Position numbers and translations under genes: made by a program
Assembly: GCA_900552525.1 (NCBI GenBank)
Contig: UNSK01000024.1
Coordinates: 1 to 31,374, forward strand
DNA: 31,374 nucleotides
Reading direction: 5' to 3'
Source of the DNA: Candidatus Gastranaerophilales bacterium
GTDB lineage: Bacteria > Cyanobacteriota > Vampirovibrionia > Gastranaerophilales > Gastranaerophilaceae
The notes under the pieces: generated by a model
What the model was told of the DNA's origin: nothing
Databases searched by the model: none
The model's input: the letters and a program-made list of their open reading frames with translations, nothing else
In this document: positions 1 to 7,580 of the stretch, one piece after another
Layout: each line of letters opens with the position of its first letter
Position numbering within the stretch: the first letter of the stretch is position 1

Positions 1-60
1 TATTTTAGTTTTATGCTGATGCTGCCTGTATTAGTAGCGCTTTATTATCATGAAAATTAG
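1..60 (+). CDS. 3' end of an upstream gene (partial, unidentified)
   Basis: Frame 1 is open from the window edge to a TAG at 58-60 and encodes a 19-residue hydrophobic tail ending in LVALYYHEN. The composition fits the last membrane segment of a protein that begins outside the window. Too little is present to identify it, and an open frame of this length can occur by chance. Confidence 0.3.
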   Translation, partial: YFSFMLMLPVLVALYYHEN

Positions 61-69
61 GAAAGACTA

Positions 70-98
70 TGTACAAGAGTACTTTATCCTGATATAAT
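70..98 (+). promoter_or_regulatory. Promoter for surE
   Basis: TGTACA at 70-75 is a weak -35 (4/6), followed by a 17-nt spacer and a perfect TATAAT at 93-98. TG at 90-91 makes this an extended -10 (TGaTATAAT). The predicted start site near 105 leaves a short leader holding the AGGAGG ribosome-binding site of surE. Confidence 0.5.
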
Positions 99-128
99 TG
101 TATAGCTAAATTTCAGGAGGGGGCACAA

Positions 129-923
129 ATGAAAATTCTTGTATCAAATGATGACGGCATACTTTCAAACGGAATAAGGGCTCTAATAGAAGCGCTTTCT
201 CCTTGTCACGATGTTTATGTAATAGCTCCCGACAGAGAAAGAAGTGCAGCGGGTCACTCTTTGACACTGCATACACCTTTAAGGGTTGAAGAAGTCGAGT
301 CTAAGTATGGTGCAAAACGCTGCTGGATGACAACCGGAACCCCCGGGGACTGTGTAAAACTTGCTATTAATGCAATCCTTGATAAAGACGAACTCCCGGA
401 TTTAGTAATTTCAGGAATTAACCACGGCCCCAATCTTGGCGCAGATATACTTTACTCTGGAACTGTAAGCTGTGCTATGGAAGGTGCTATGATGGGATAT
501 CCGAGTATTGCAACCTCGCTTGCAAGCCTAAGAAATGATTATGAAGATTTTCATTACGCTGCAGCTTTCGTTGCAGAACTTTTAAACAGGCTCGATAAAT
601 ATAAAATACCTCCTAAAACAATATTAAATATAAATATTCCCGGTCTTGAAAAAGAAGATATTGCAGGCATAGCAATTACAGAACTCGGAAGCCGAATGTT
701 TACAGATGCTTACGAAAGAAGAGTCGACCCGAGAGGAAAAGTTTATTACTGGATGGCAGGAGAACTTATCAACGAGCCGGAAGATGCGTCTACAGACATT
801 GCAGCCGTCAGAAATAACAAAATCTCAATAACTCCTGTGACATTTGAAATGACACGCGTAAATATTATGCAGGATTTGGAAGCCACCCTCTGTACTGAAG
901 ATATCTGCAACTGGTTTGCATAG
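129..923 (+). CDS. surE: 5'/3'-nucleotidase SurE
   Basis: SurE is a metal-dependent phosphatase that removes phosphate from nucleoside 5'- and 3'-monophosphates in the cytoplasm, and is linked to stationary-phase survival and nucleotide salvage. The 264-residue length is normal for the family. The N-terminus MKILVSNDDG carries the metal-binding Asp8-Asp9 pair. APDRERSAAGHS (34-45) holds the metal-ligand Ser39, TTGTPGDCV lies near 68-76, and SGINHGPNLG (95-104) holds the metal-ligand Asn98. The ATG at 129 has AGGAGG at 115-120, which fixes the start. The gene stands alone between an unidentified upstream end and the glucanotransferase, which has its own promoter. The identification is secure. 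Confidence 0.97.
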   Translation: MKILVSNDDGILSNGIRALIEALSPCHDVYVIAPDRERSAAGHSLTLHTPLRVEEVESKYGAKRCWMTTGTPGDCVKLAINAILDKDELPDLVISGINHGPNLGADILYSGTVSCAMEGAMMGYPSIATSLASLRNDYEDFHYAAAFVAELLNRLDKYKIPPKTILNINIPGLEKEDIAGIAITELGSRMFTDAYERRVDPRGKVYYWMAGELINEPEDASTDIAAVRNNKISITPVTFEMTRVNIMQDLEATLCTEDICNWFA

Positions 924-937
924 ATATACAAAATATA

Positions 938-966
938 TTGACTGCAAAATAACTCTGTGATATTAT
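938..966 (+). promoter_or_regulatory. Promoter for the glucanotransferase at 1004
   Basis: TTGACT at 938-943 (5/6), a 17-nt spacer and TATTAT at 961-966 (5/6), with TG at 958-959 as extended -10. It lies just after the surE stop. The predicted start near 973 gives a leader of about 30 nt containing AAAGGAG. Confidence 0.65.
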
Positions 967-1003
967 CCTTTGCATACAATGTGTGTATCTAAAGGAGTAT
1001 CCC

Positions 1004-2908
1004 ATGAGAATTCAAAAAGTTGACAACGTTGCCCCTGCATTTAATAGAAAACCAAATGCACAGGAAATGAAGGTTTATACAAATTCATTAAATCAAGGTC
1101 TTGATTTACTTGGCAAACAGGTGGATTTAATTCTGCATAACGCCTCTGCTCCTGCTGTAAAATCAGAAAATACCGGTATCGGCTCGCTTTTCTCCAGAAC
1201 AGTAATCACTAAATTATTTCCGTTTTTAAAAGAACACGGATTTAAAGGAATTCAGCAGGAACCAAACGGTCTGAGAAAAGTTCTCGACAACTCTCCTTAT
1301 GCTCCGGAAGCAAAGGCAAAAAATATCTATATGATACCGCTTGAAAAGCTTGCATCTGACGAATATGGAAACATCCTTTCCAAAAAGACTTTTGAAACTA
1401 TTGTAAAAAACAATCCGAACACATCAGAAGTTAATTATCCTTATGTACGCTCTATGTATGAAGTTGCACTGAGAGAAGCATATACAAACGGCAAAGATTC
1501 TAAAGAATTTGCAAATTTCAAAGAAACAAGAGAAAGTGAATATGAACAAAGTGCAATCTACAGAATTTTATCTAAAATTAAAGGAAACGACAACTTCAAA
1601 ATCTGGTCGCAAAAAGATAACTACACAGAAGATGAAATCGCACAGCTTGCAAAAGCAGCAGAAATAAAAAACTGGGATAAAATAGATCAGCAGCTTTTTG
1701 TAAATCCGAATTCTGAAAAATCAAAAGCAAGAATTGCAGAATTGAAAGAAAAATACAAAGATGATTATGATTATTATCTTTTCCAGCAGATGCTGTTAGA
1801 AAAAGAAAATGAAGCATCAAATAAACTTTCAGAAAAAACCGGAATAAAAATTATAGGCGACTCCCCTGTTGCTCCTACAGCAGTGGAAAGCTGGGTTAAT
1901 CAGAAATTATTCTTGAAAGGAAAATCAATCGGCTGCCCTCCTGATTATTTCTCAAAAACAGGCCAGCGCTGGGGATTTCCATACTATGACCCTGAAAAAA
2001 TATTTAATAAAGACGGTTCATTAGGCGAAGCCGGCAAAATTATGCAGCAAAAATATGAAGAATATTTTGCAAGCTTCCCGGGCGGGATAAGAATTGACCA
2101 CATAATAGGCTTAATTGACCCGTTCATATATACAAATTCAAGCAAGAAAATGACAGCATCAAATTCCGGCAGAATATATTCAATATTTTCCGGTAAATAT
2201 AAGAAAAAGAATGATGATGAGTATGCAAATATTCTGACAAAAATTATTATTCCTGCTGCGAAAAAACATGGCTTGAGCAAAGATGCAATAATCTGCGAAG
2301 ACCTTGGCGACAGAAACCTTCCGACAGAAAGAGTTATGAAAAAACTCGGGTTATCAGGAATTTCTGTAACTCAGTTTGATCATAGAGGTGCAAAAGCTCC
2401 GGAAAGAAATTTAATAATGCCAGGCTCCCATGACAATCAATCATTTCTAGAATTTGTAGAAGATTTATTTAATTTTGGAAACGACAAAGATAAAAAAGCC
2501 CGTTTCCTCAAAAAGACAAAATACCTTGCAGAAGATACTGCTCCTAAAGGTGCAGCTAAAGAAGAAGTTAAACAATATCTTAAAGATATCAGAACAAATA
2601 AATCGAAATTTATTGCAGCAAGCTTTGCAGAACTTTTCACAAGTCCGGCAAAACGTGTTCAAATTTTCTTTGCAGATTTCTGGGGACTCGGCAAAACATA
2701 TAACCGCCCTGGAACTACAACCGGCAATTGGGCCTTAAGACTTGAAGAAACTTTTGAGGATGATTACTACAAAGCAGTACCGCAAGGAAAAGCACCAAAT
2801 TTCGCAGATGCTGTATCTACCGCATTAAAACAGCGCGGACTTGACAAAGGCAATGAACAGTTAATCAAAGATTTAGATGCTTCTGCTAAAATTCTTAATG
2901 AAGCTTAG
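1004..2908 (+). CDS. malQ: 4-alpha-glucanotransferase (GH77, MalQ/amylomaltase-like)
   Basis: GH77 enzymes transfer alpha-1,4-glucan segments between maltodextrins in the cytoplasm. All three catalytic acids are recognisable: nucleophile Asp365 in GIRIDH, acid/base Glu432 in ICEDLG, and stabilising Asp477 in GSHDN. The family blocks GDSP, WVNQKLF, GCPPDYFSKTGQRWGFP and the C-terminal NRPGTTTGNW are also present. At 634 aa it is longer than typical MalQ (about 500), with a charged helical insert near residues 150-290. A GTG seven codons upstream (983) is possible, but the ATG at 1004 has AAAGGAG at 991-997 and gives the N-terminus MRIQKVDNVAPAFNR, matching a motif on three other proteins here. 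There is no signal peptide. The stop overlaps convergent dapF by 4 bp. Confidence 0.87.
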   Translation: MRIQKVDNVAPAFNRKPNAQEMKVYTNSLNQGLDLLGKQVDLILHNASAPAVKSENTGIGSLFSRTVITKLFPFLKEHGFKGIQQEPNGLRKVLDNSPYAPEAKAKNIYMIPLEKLASDEYGNILSKKTFETIVKNNPNTSEVNYPYVRSMYEVALREAYTNGKDSKEFANFKETRESEYEQSAIYRILSKIKGNDNFKIWSQKDNYTEDEIAQLAKAAEIKNWDKIDQQLFVNPNSEKSKARIAELKEKYKDDYDYYLFQQMLLEKENEASNKLSEKTGIKIIGDSPVAPTAVESWVNQKLFLKGKSIGCPPDYFSKTGQRWGFPYYDPEKIFNKDGSLGEAGKIMQQKYEEYFASFPGGIRIDHIIGLIDPFIYTNSSKKMTASNSGRIYSIFSGKYKKKNDDEYANILTKIIIPAAKKHGLSKDAIICEDLGDRNLPTERVMKKLGLSGISVTQFDHRGAKAPERNLIMPGSHDNQSFLEFVEDLFNFGNDKDKKARFLKKTKYLAEDTAPKGAAKEEVKQYLKDIRTNKSKFIAASFAELFTSPAKRVQIFFADFWGLGKTYNRPGTTTGNWALRLEETFEDDYYKAVPQGKAPNFADAVSTALKQRGLDKGNEQLIKDLDASAKILNEA

Positions 2909-3747
2909 AGTTCAGCAGTAAAAACATACTCTGCAGGTCCTGTTAAGAAAACATCCCTGCCGGTGTGTACTTTGTCGCCGTCCCAGTCAATTCTAACAGA
3001 ACCACCTAAAAGCTCTACTTCAACAGAGTTATTTAGACAGCCTTTTAAAATACCTGCAACAACACTTGCGCATGCTCCTGTTCCGCAGGCAAGCGTTATA
3101 CCGCACCCGCGCTCCCATACGCAAAGTTTTATCTTGTCCGGGGATAAAATTTTAATAAATTCAACATTAGTTTTTTCTGGAAACTCTGCAGCTGTTTCAA
3201 TCAAAGGTCCGTATTCTTTTGCAAGCTTAAGCATATCCTCTGAAGGTGATACAAATATTACAAAATGAGGATTTCCCATTGAAATAGCGTTGCCTTCAAA
3301 AACAATATTCTTTACTGCCATACGATAATTCATATTATCATTAGGAACAAAAGGTATACTGGCTGAGTCAAGAATCGGTTTTGACATGTTAACCCTTACA
3401 CTTCCGTCCTCCAAAATTTTAGGCATCATAATCCCTGCAAGCGTTTTTACTAGAAACTCATCTTTCGTAACAAGTCCCTTATCCCTCACATATCTTGCAA
3501 AACATCTCATTCCGTTTCCGCACATCTGGGCGGTTGAGCCGTCAGAGTTAAAGAAAAACCAGCCAATGTCAGCATCTTCTACATTTGTATTAGGAATAAT
3601 AAGGCCGTCAGCGCCAATACCAAAATGTCTGTCACAAAGTTTTTTAGCTGTATCTGACATTGATAGGTTAAACTTCACAAACTCTTCATAATCTAAAATA
3701 ACAAAATCATTTCCGCATCCCTGCATCTTTGTAATTTTCACGCCCAT
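2905..3747 (-). CDS. dapF: Diaminopimelate epimerase
   Basis: DapF interconverts LL- and meso-diaminopimelate, the last step before meso-DAP enters peptidoglycan or is decarboxylated to lysine. It is a PLP-independent racemase using two cysteines. Both are present: Cys76 in AQMCGNGMRC and Cys221 in ACGTGAC. The N-terminal signature KMQGCGNDFV and the GNPHFV block also match, and the length (280 aa) is normal. The ATG at 3747 is preceded by a strong purine-rich site (GGAAGGTGG). It pairs functionally with dapL at 25469-26638, which makes LL-DAP directly from tetrahydrodipicolinate. Transcription appears to start from a promoter whose -35 touches the palindromic element at 3799-3869. Confidence 0.97.
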   Translation of the reverse strand: MGVKITKMQGCGNDFVILDYEEFVKFNLSMSDTAKKLCDRHFGIGADGLIIPNTNVEDADIGWFFFNSDGSTAQMCGNGMRCFARYVRDKGLVTKDEFLVKTLAGIMMPKILEDGSVRVNMSKPILDSASIPFVPNDNMNYRMAVKNIVFEGNAISMGNPHFVIFVSPSEDMLKLAKEYGPLIETAAEFPEKTNVEFIKILSPDKIKLCVWERGCGITLACGTGACASVVAGILKGCLNNSVEVELLGGSVRIDWDGDKVHTGRDVFLTGPAEYVFTAEL

Positions 3748-3776
3748 ATTACCACCTTCCTGTTTGTAGTAAAATA

Positions 3777-3805
3777 ATTATATAAAGTATTTGAAAAGAT
3801 GGCAA
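3777..3805 (-). promoter_or_regulatory. Promoter for dapF
   Basis: On the minus strand TTGCCA (3805-3800, 5/6), a 17-nt spacer and a perfect TATAAT (3782-3777). The -35 lies inside the left copy of the 9-bp direct repeat that borders the palindrome at 3799-3869, so the element's edge contributes to this promoter. Confidence 0.55.
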
Positions 3806-3869
3806 TACCCTTCCCCCAGCGGGCGGGGCTGACGCCGCCCGCTGGGGGAAGGACTAAATTATGGCAATA
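3799..3869. repeat. GC-rich 18-bp perfect palindrome bordered by 9-bp direct repeats (MITE/REP-like)
   Basis: The left arm (3809-3826) and right arm (3835-3852) are perfect reverse complements, CCTTCCCCCAGCGGGCGG, around an 8-nt loop. ATGGCAATA occurs at 3799-3807 and again at 3861-3869, where it is also the hisS start. The block is strikingly GC-rich within AT-rich DNA. The arrangement resembles a tiny inverted-repeat insertion with target duplication, or an extragenic REP unit. The right arm's GGGGGAAGG (3844-3852) is the only plausible ribosome-binding site for hisS, so in RNA the hairpin would hide it. Seen: repeat and spacing. Inferred: mobility and regulation. Confidence 0.6.
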
Positions 3870-5093
3870 ATAAGAGTACAAAAAGGAACAAAAGATATAT
3901 TACCTCCTGAAATGCCGGTTTGGCATTTTATGGAAGAAAAAGCAGCAGAAGTTTTTGCAAAATACGGAGCAAAAGAAATCCGCACACCAATATTTGAAGC
4001 TACAGAACTTTTCGCAAGAGGAGTTGGCGACACAACTGACATCGTAAACAAAGAAATGTACACTTTTGAAAAAAGCGAACGCTCGCTTACCCTGCGCCCT
4101 GAAAACACAGCAGGGGTTGTACGTTCTTTCATTGAAAACGGTATGCACAGACTTTCTGCCCCTGTAAAACTCTGGTACAAAGGTCCGATGTTCCGCTATG
4201 AACGTCCTCAGGCTGGAAGACAAAGACAATTTCATCAGGTTGGTGTAGAAGTTTTCGGTATAAAACAGCCGGCTGCAGACGCAGAAGTTATTTTAATGGC
4301 TGTAAATTATTTAAAGGCGCTTGGATTAAATGATCTTTCTGTAGAATTAAATTCTCTCGGCTGTCCTGAATGCAGAGAAACATTTAAGACAAAATTAAAA
4401 GAAGTTATCAAGCCGTACTTGTCACAGCTTTGCCCTGATTGTCAGGCAAGATATGAAAAAAATCCTCTAAGACTTTTAGATTGCAAAGTTGAAGAGTGCA
4501 AAGAGATTTACGCCAAACCTGAAATTCAAGAAGTTATTCAATCAGACTTCATTTGCGATGAATGTGCTGAACATTTTACATCCCTAAAAGAATATCTTGA
4601 CGCATTAAACATAAACTATTCTATAAATAAACTTCTCGTAAGAGGTTTAGACTATTACAACAGAACGGTATTTGAAATCAAATCAAATAACCTCGGCTCA
4701 CAAAACGCAGTTTGCGGCGGCGGACGATATGACAGCCTTGTCAGAAATTTAGGCGGCGAAGACACACCGGCAATAGGTTTCGCAATGGGAATGGAAAGAC
4801 TCGCTTCACTTATCGGCGCTAAGTCTGAGGACAAATTAACAGCTTTTGTTGTATGCAACAACCCTCTTGAAGCAATCAAGCTTACTGAAGAAATGCGCGG
4901 TAACGGAATTACCTGCGAATTTGATTTAACAAACAAAAAATTTGTAAAACAATTAGAAAAGGCTTCCAAAACCGCCAAATTTGCTCTTATTCTTGGCGAA
5001 GATGAAATCTCCTCAAATCAGGTTACAGTTAAAAATCTGGAAACATCTGAACAAAAAACAGTTGCAAGAGAAGACGTTTTTAAAATTATTTAA
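3861..5093 (+). CDS. hisS: Histidyl-tRNA synthetase
   Basis: A class II aminoacyl-tRNA synthetase that charges tRNA-His in the cytoplasm. Motif 1 spans the region around YGAKEIRTPIFE. Motif 2 is represented by YKGPMFRYERPQAGRQRQFHQ, of which GPMFRYERPQ is the core. The histidine-binding LVRGLDYYNRTVFE and GGGRYDSL follow, and motif 3 is GFAMGMERL. A C-terminal anticodon-binding domain completes 410 residues, close to the usual 420. CPEC and CPDC pairs with a further C..C near residues 170-235 suggest a metal-binding insert. The start ATG lies 8 nt after GGAAGG, which forms the right arm of the palindrome at 3835-3852. The 3' end overlaps the convergent EF-hand gene by 8 bp. Confidence 0.97.
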   Translation: MAIIRVQKGTKDILPPEMPVWHFMEEKAAEVFAKYGAKEIRTPIFEATELFARGVGDTTDIVNKEMYTFEKSERSLTLRPENTAGVVRSFIENGMHRLSAPVKLWYKGPMFRYERPQAGRQRQFHQVGVEVFGIKQPAADAEVILMAVNYLKALGLNDLSVELNSLGCPECRETFKTKLKEVIKPYLSQLCPDCQARYEKNPLRLLDCKVEECKEIYAKPEIQEVIQSDFICDECAEHFTSLKEYLDALNINYSINKLLVRGLDYYNRTVFEIKSNNLGSQNAVCGGGRYDSLVRNLGGEDTPAIGFAMGMERLASLIGAKSEDKLTAFVVCNNPLEAIKLTEEMRGNGITCEFDLTNKKFVKQLEKASKTAKFALILGEDEISSNQVTVKNLETSEQKTVAREDVFKII

Positions 5094-6189
5094 ACTGTTC
5101 GTAAAGCCATCCTTTTTGTTCAAGAAATCTCAAAAGAGCCTGTCTATTTTCAGGAACATCTGCTCTGGTTTTACCTTCCAGTCTTGTTTCGTCGCCATAA
5201 GTGCCATTGACTTTTTCGGCAATTATACACCACTGCTCCATTGAAACCTCCCAGTCATCACTATCCCATGGTTTACCGGTAACAGATTCAACTATCTCTT
5301 TATATTTTTGAACCTGAGCATCAGTCATCATTTTGGCAGGAATAGTTTGACCGTTGGCATCAAGCACTGTTTTACCGTTATCATCAACCATATAAGAATT
5401 TTCTGCCCACTCAAGACGGGCTTTCATATCTTTGGAAGTATATTTTCCGTTTTTCTCTATATCGGAAGGTGAAAATCCTGAAAATTCACAAATATCTCCG
5501 CCGCAGCAGGCTTCTCCATCCACTGTGCTCATTAATCTTGTGTAAGCATCCAGATTTAATTGTTGATAAAAACTAGCCTCTTCATTGTCACCAGATTTCA
5601 AAAGCCAGTTGTTAAGCTGTTTTATCTGCTCTTTTTTAATTTCAATAATCTGCTTCTGAGTCAGTTCAACCCCGAAGTGAGTTCTAGCATCATTTTTTAT
5701 GTCCTCAATTTCACTATCCAGCCAGCTCTGCATATCAGAAATTATTTTTTCCTGCATATTATATTTATTTGCAAGCTGCTTGTTAGACATAGCCCCCTCA
5801 AGAGTTTTTCCGTTTTCACAATATGTACTCCAGCTTTCCATTTCAACATTGGTCGCAAATCCATCTCTGTCTTTGTCTATCTTAAACCACTTATCAATAC
5901 CACGTCGGGCAAAATACTTCATTTCCTCCATACAGGAGTCATTTCGCTCTTTGTCTGTTAAAATACCATCATCACCGGCCATGTTCTTTGCACAGGCAAA
6001 TTCCTGTTCCGAAATATATCCGTCTTTGTTAAAATCAAGTTCCTTGAAAATACTTTTTCCTGCCTGAGGGTTACTGCGTATAAAACTTTCCTCGTCACAG
6101 CCTTTTACTCCATTCGGATTCCATGCGGTTTCTGAATTTTCTATATACTTGAAATCCATTTTTAGATTATTTAAATTTAAATCTGTCAT
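5086..6189 (-). CDS. EF-hand calcium-binding protein, cytoplasmic, function unknown
   Basis: A 367-aa protein without signal peptide or membrane segment. Two canonical EF-hand loops are visible: residues 52-63 (DFNKDGYISEQE) with acidic/Asn ligands at 52, 54, 56 and Glu63, and residues 105-116 (DKDRDGFATNVE) with Asp105, 107, 109 and Glu116. A degenerate third loop (DDGILTDKE) lies near 73-81. The rest is charged and helical with a CCGGDIC cluster near the middle and a DDNGKTVLDANG stretch that might also bind cations. The ATG at 6189 has AGGAG upstream. It diverges from an XRE regulator and its promoter carries a matching operator, so calcium binding and XRE control are probably connected. 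EF-hands are clear; the role is unknown. Confidence 0.82.
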   Translation of the reverse strand: MTDLNLNNLKMDFKYIENSETAWNPNGVKGCDEESFIRSNPQAGKSIFKELDFNKDGYISEQEFACAKNMAGDDGILTDKERNDSCMEEMKYFARRGIDKWFKIDKDRDGFATNVEMESWSTYCENGKTLEGAMSNKQLANKYNMQEKIISDMQSWLDSEIEDIKNDARTHFGVELTQKQIIEIKKEQIKQLNNWLLKSGDNEEASFYQQLNLDAYTRLMSTVDGEACCGGDICEFSGFSPSDIEKNGKYTSKDMKARLEWAENSYMVDDNGKTVLDANGQTIPAKMMTDAQVQKYKEIVESVTGKPWDSDDWEVSMEQWCIIAEKVNGTYGDETRLEGKTRADVPENRQALLRFLEQKGWLYEQFK

Positions 6190-6262
6190 AAAAAACTCCT
6201 AACTAGATTATATTACGCATATTTTGGGGGAATAAATGTCTTATTAAGAAATATTATACTAC

Positions 6263-6292
6263 ATTATAGTCATACTAAGCTCTATTTGTCAA
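6263..6292 (-). promoter_or_regulatory. Consensus promoter for the EF-hand gene
   Basis: On the minus strand a perfect TTGACA (6292-6287), an 18-nt spacer and a perfect TATAAT (6268-6263). The operator at 6267-6277 overlaps the -10 by two bases. The predicted start near 6256 leaves a leader of about 67 nt with an AGGAG site. Confidence 0.7.
6267..6277. promoter_or_regulatory. Operator 1, TAGT-N3-ACTA, on the EF-hand promoter
   Basis: TAGTCATACTA is an 11-bp inverted repeat (TAGT, 3 nt, ACTA). It overlaps the end of the minus-strand -10. A sister site lies 32 bp away (about three helical turns). Small XRE-family repressors typically bind such short palindromes beside their own gene, so the product of 6353-6667 is the likely ligand (inference). 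Confidence 0.5.
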
Positions 6293-6313
6293 GTCTTTTA
6301 GTCTTACTAAAAT
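6286..6313 (+). promoter_or_regulatory. Promoter for the XRE regulator gene
   Basis: TTGTCA at 6286-6291 (5/6), a 16-nt spacer and TAAAAT at 6308-6313 (5/6). The -35 overlaps the -35 of the divergent promoter almost completely (6287-6292). Operator 2 at 6299-6309 fills the spacer and touches the -10. Confidence 0.6.
6299..6309. promoter_or_regulatory. Operator 2, TAGT-N3-ACTA, on the XRE promoter
   Basis: TAGTCTTACTA is a second copy of the 11-bp palindrome. It lies within the spacer of the plus-strand promoter and overlaps its -10 by two bases, a position expected for autorepression by the adjacent XRE gene. Confidence 0.5.
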
Positions 6314-6352
6314 CTTTATACACTTACAAAAAGATAGTATCCTGTTGTTGAG

Positions 6353-6667
6353 ATGGGTGAAATTTCGAAAAAATTAGGTTTAAGAATAAAAGAACTGCGT
6401 GAAAAACAGGGATACACGCAGTTAAAATTAGCGGAAATTCTAAACATGGAAGCCTCAAATCTTTCTAAAATAGAAAGAGGAGTTCAAATTCCGAAAGAAG
6501 AAAGCCTTGAGAAACTTGCTCAGGCTTTTAACGTGAATTTACGGGATTTGTTTGATTATGAGCATTTTACCGACAAGTCGTTATTAATATCAAAAATCAA
6601 CAAAATATTAGAGTCTTCAGACATTGAAACTGTTCAAAGATATTATAAAATTTTAATCAACCTATAA
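6353..6667 (+). CDS. XRE-family (Cro/CI-type HTH) transcriptional regulator
   Basis: A 104-aa DNA-binding protein. Residues 10-66 form a Cro/CI helix-turn-helix: LREKQGYTQLKLAEIL, then NMEASNLSKIERG as recognition region, then SLEKLAQAFNVNLRDLF. A short C-terminal helix (71-104) could serve in dimerisation. No sensor domain is present. The start has only a weak ribosome-binding site (TTGAG). Two TAGT-N3-ACTA palindromes in the 163-bp divergent region upstream fit autorepression plus repression of the EF-hand gene. A half-site (ATAGTCAT) also precedes the gene at 6705, 37 bp downstream. The fold is certain; the target set is inferred. Confidence 0.92.
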   Translation: MGEISKKLGLRIKELREKQGYTQLKLAEILNMEASNLSKIERGVQIPKEESLEKLAQAFNVNLRDLFDYEHFTDKSLLISKINKILESSDIETVQRYYKILINL

Positions 6668-6704
6668 TTGCGCAAAAAAATTTTTTACGTAACTTATAAT
6701 AGTC

Positions 6705-7523
6705 ATGAGAATACAAACTACTTGTAATAATAATTCATTTCAAGCCAATATTAACTCACCTAGACTCCGGTTTAAAAAAGCCGATTTTTTCGTAAGAATA
6801 CGAGGTTACGGAACAGACTCCAAGTGGGCAAAAAGAACAAAAGAAACTGCTGATACGGCAGTTAACATGGCTAGAAAAAATACATCCGCTGAAAATATTT
6901 TAAAATATATTACCTGCGGAATTCAAAAAGCCAACATGAATGTTTTCGACCAGTCTAAAGTTTTTCATACAGGAATACTGCGTACAGAAAGACACGGCTG
7001 GTTGAGCGGTTCAGACTGGACAGGCTTTGAACTCTGTACAAATTATTCAGACATTAAACGTTATAAACCATACAAGCAAAGATTAGACAGTATTGCAAAA
7101 AATCCGTTAACCAACCCTTATAAAGATATTCGATTAACCATTCCTGTTATTTCAAAAGACGAGCATTATTTAAAACATGCAAATGCAAAATATGTAAACA
7201 ATGCAATCAAACATATATTAGAAATTTATACAAATTTTACTAAAAAGTTTAATTCAAAAGATATAAAAACATCCCAACTTGATGATGTTAATAATGATAT
7301 AGCAGAAATACGCTGGATTATGGCGCACGCAACCCCCTGGGAGCGAGGAAGCGACGCAATATCAAACGTATTTATGAGAGTAATGTACAAATCTTTGGGA
7401 ATTAAGTCGCATCCTCTCAAAAAGGGAATTTCTCTTGATATGGAAGCGTATTGTACAGAGCTTGGAGATTATAAAAAACGATTTCCGGAGTTTTTTGAAA
7501 AACCGCCGGAAATCGTTGAATAA
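6705..7523 (+). CDS. Hypothetical protein with N-terminal MRIQ...FQA motif
   Basis: I do not recognise this 272-aa protein. It is basic and soluble, with no signal peptide or membrane segment. The N-terminus MRIQTTCNNNSFQAN matches a motif on three other proteins in the window (1004, 8874, 19570). The best-conserved-looking stretch is AHATPWERGSDAI (207-219), rich in residues typical of an active site or binding loop (His, Arg, Ser, Asp), followed by a helix. TATAAT at 6695-6700 ends only 4 nt before the ATG and there is no Shine-Dalgarno, so expression is either from a leaderless mRNA or by read-through from the XRE gene 37 bp upstream. It may be under the same regulator. Confidence 0.75.
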   Translation: MRIQTTCNNNSFQANINSPRLRFKKADFFVRIRGYGTDSKWAKRTKETADTAVNMARKNTSAENILKYITCGIQKANMNVFDQSKVFHTGILRTERHGWLSGSDWTGFELCTNYSDIKRYKPYKQRLDSIAKNPLTNPYKDIRLTIPVISKDEHYLKHANAKYVNNAIKHILEIYTNFTKKFNSKDIKTSQLDDVNNDIAEIRWIMAHATPWERGSDAISNVFMRVMYKSLGIKSHPLKKGISLDMEAYCTELGDYKKRFPEFFEKPPEIVE

Positions 7524-7580
7524 TTATCCTTTTTTAGGAGCTTCACGAATGAGGCTGACCATTTATTTACGTACGTAGTA

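Noticed and set aside
3809..3852. The GC-rich palindrome as a transcription terminator
   Set aside because: It lies upstream of both divergent genes, dapF and hisS, and has no T-run on either side, so there is no transcript for it to end.
3808..3860. T-box leader or His-rich leader peptide regulating hisS
   Set aside because: The only structure is the 18-bp palindrome; I see no T-box consensus or specifier loop, and the frame from the ATG at 3799 encodes a 23-codon peptide without His.
6353..6667. Controller protein of a restriction-modification system
   Set aside because: The size fits, but no methylase or nuclease gene adjoins, and the palindromes (TAGT-N3-ACTA) are not the GACT-N3-AGTC type of C-boxes.
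7524..7580. Terminator between the unknown gene and the SLH gene
   Set aside because: The palindrome GTAGTACTAC and the TTTACG/CGTAAA pair are short and AT-rich, with no clear stem followed by Ts; too weak to call.
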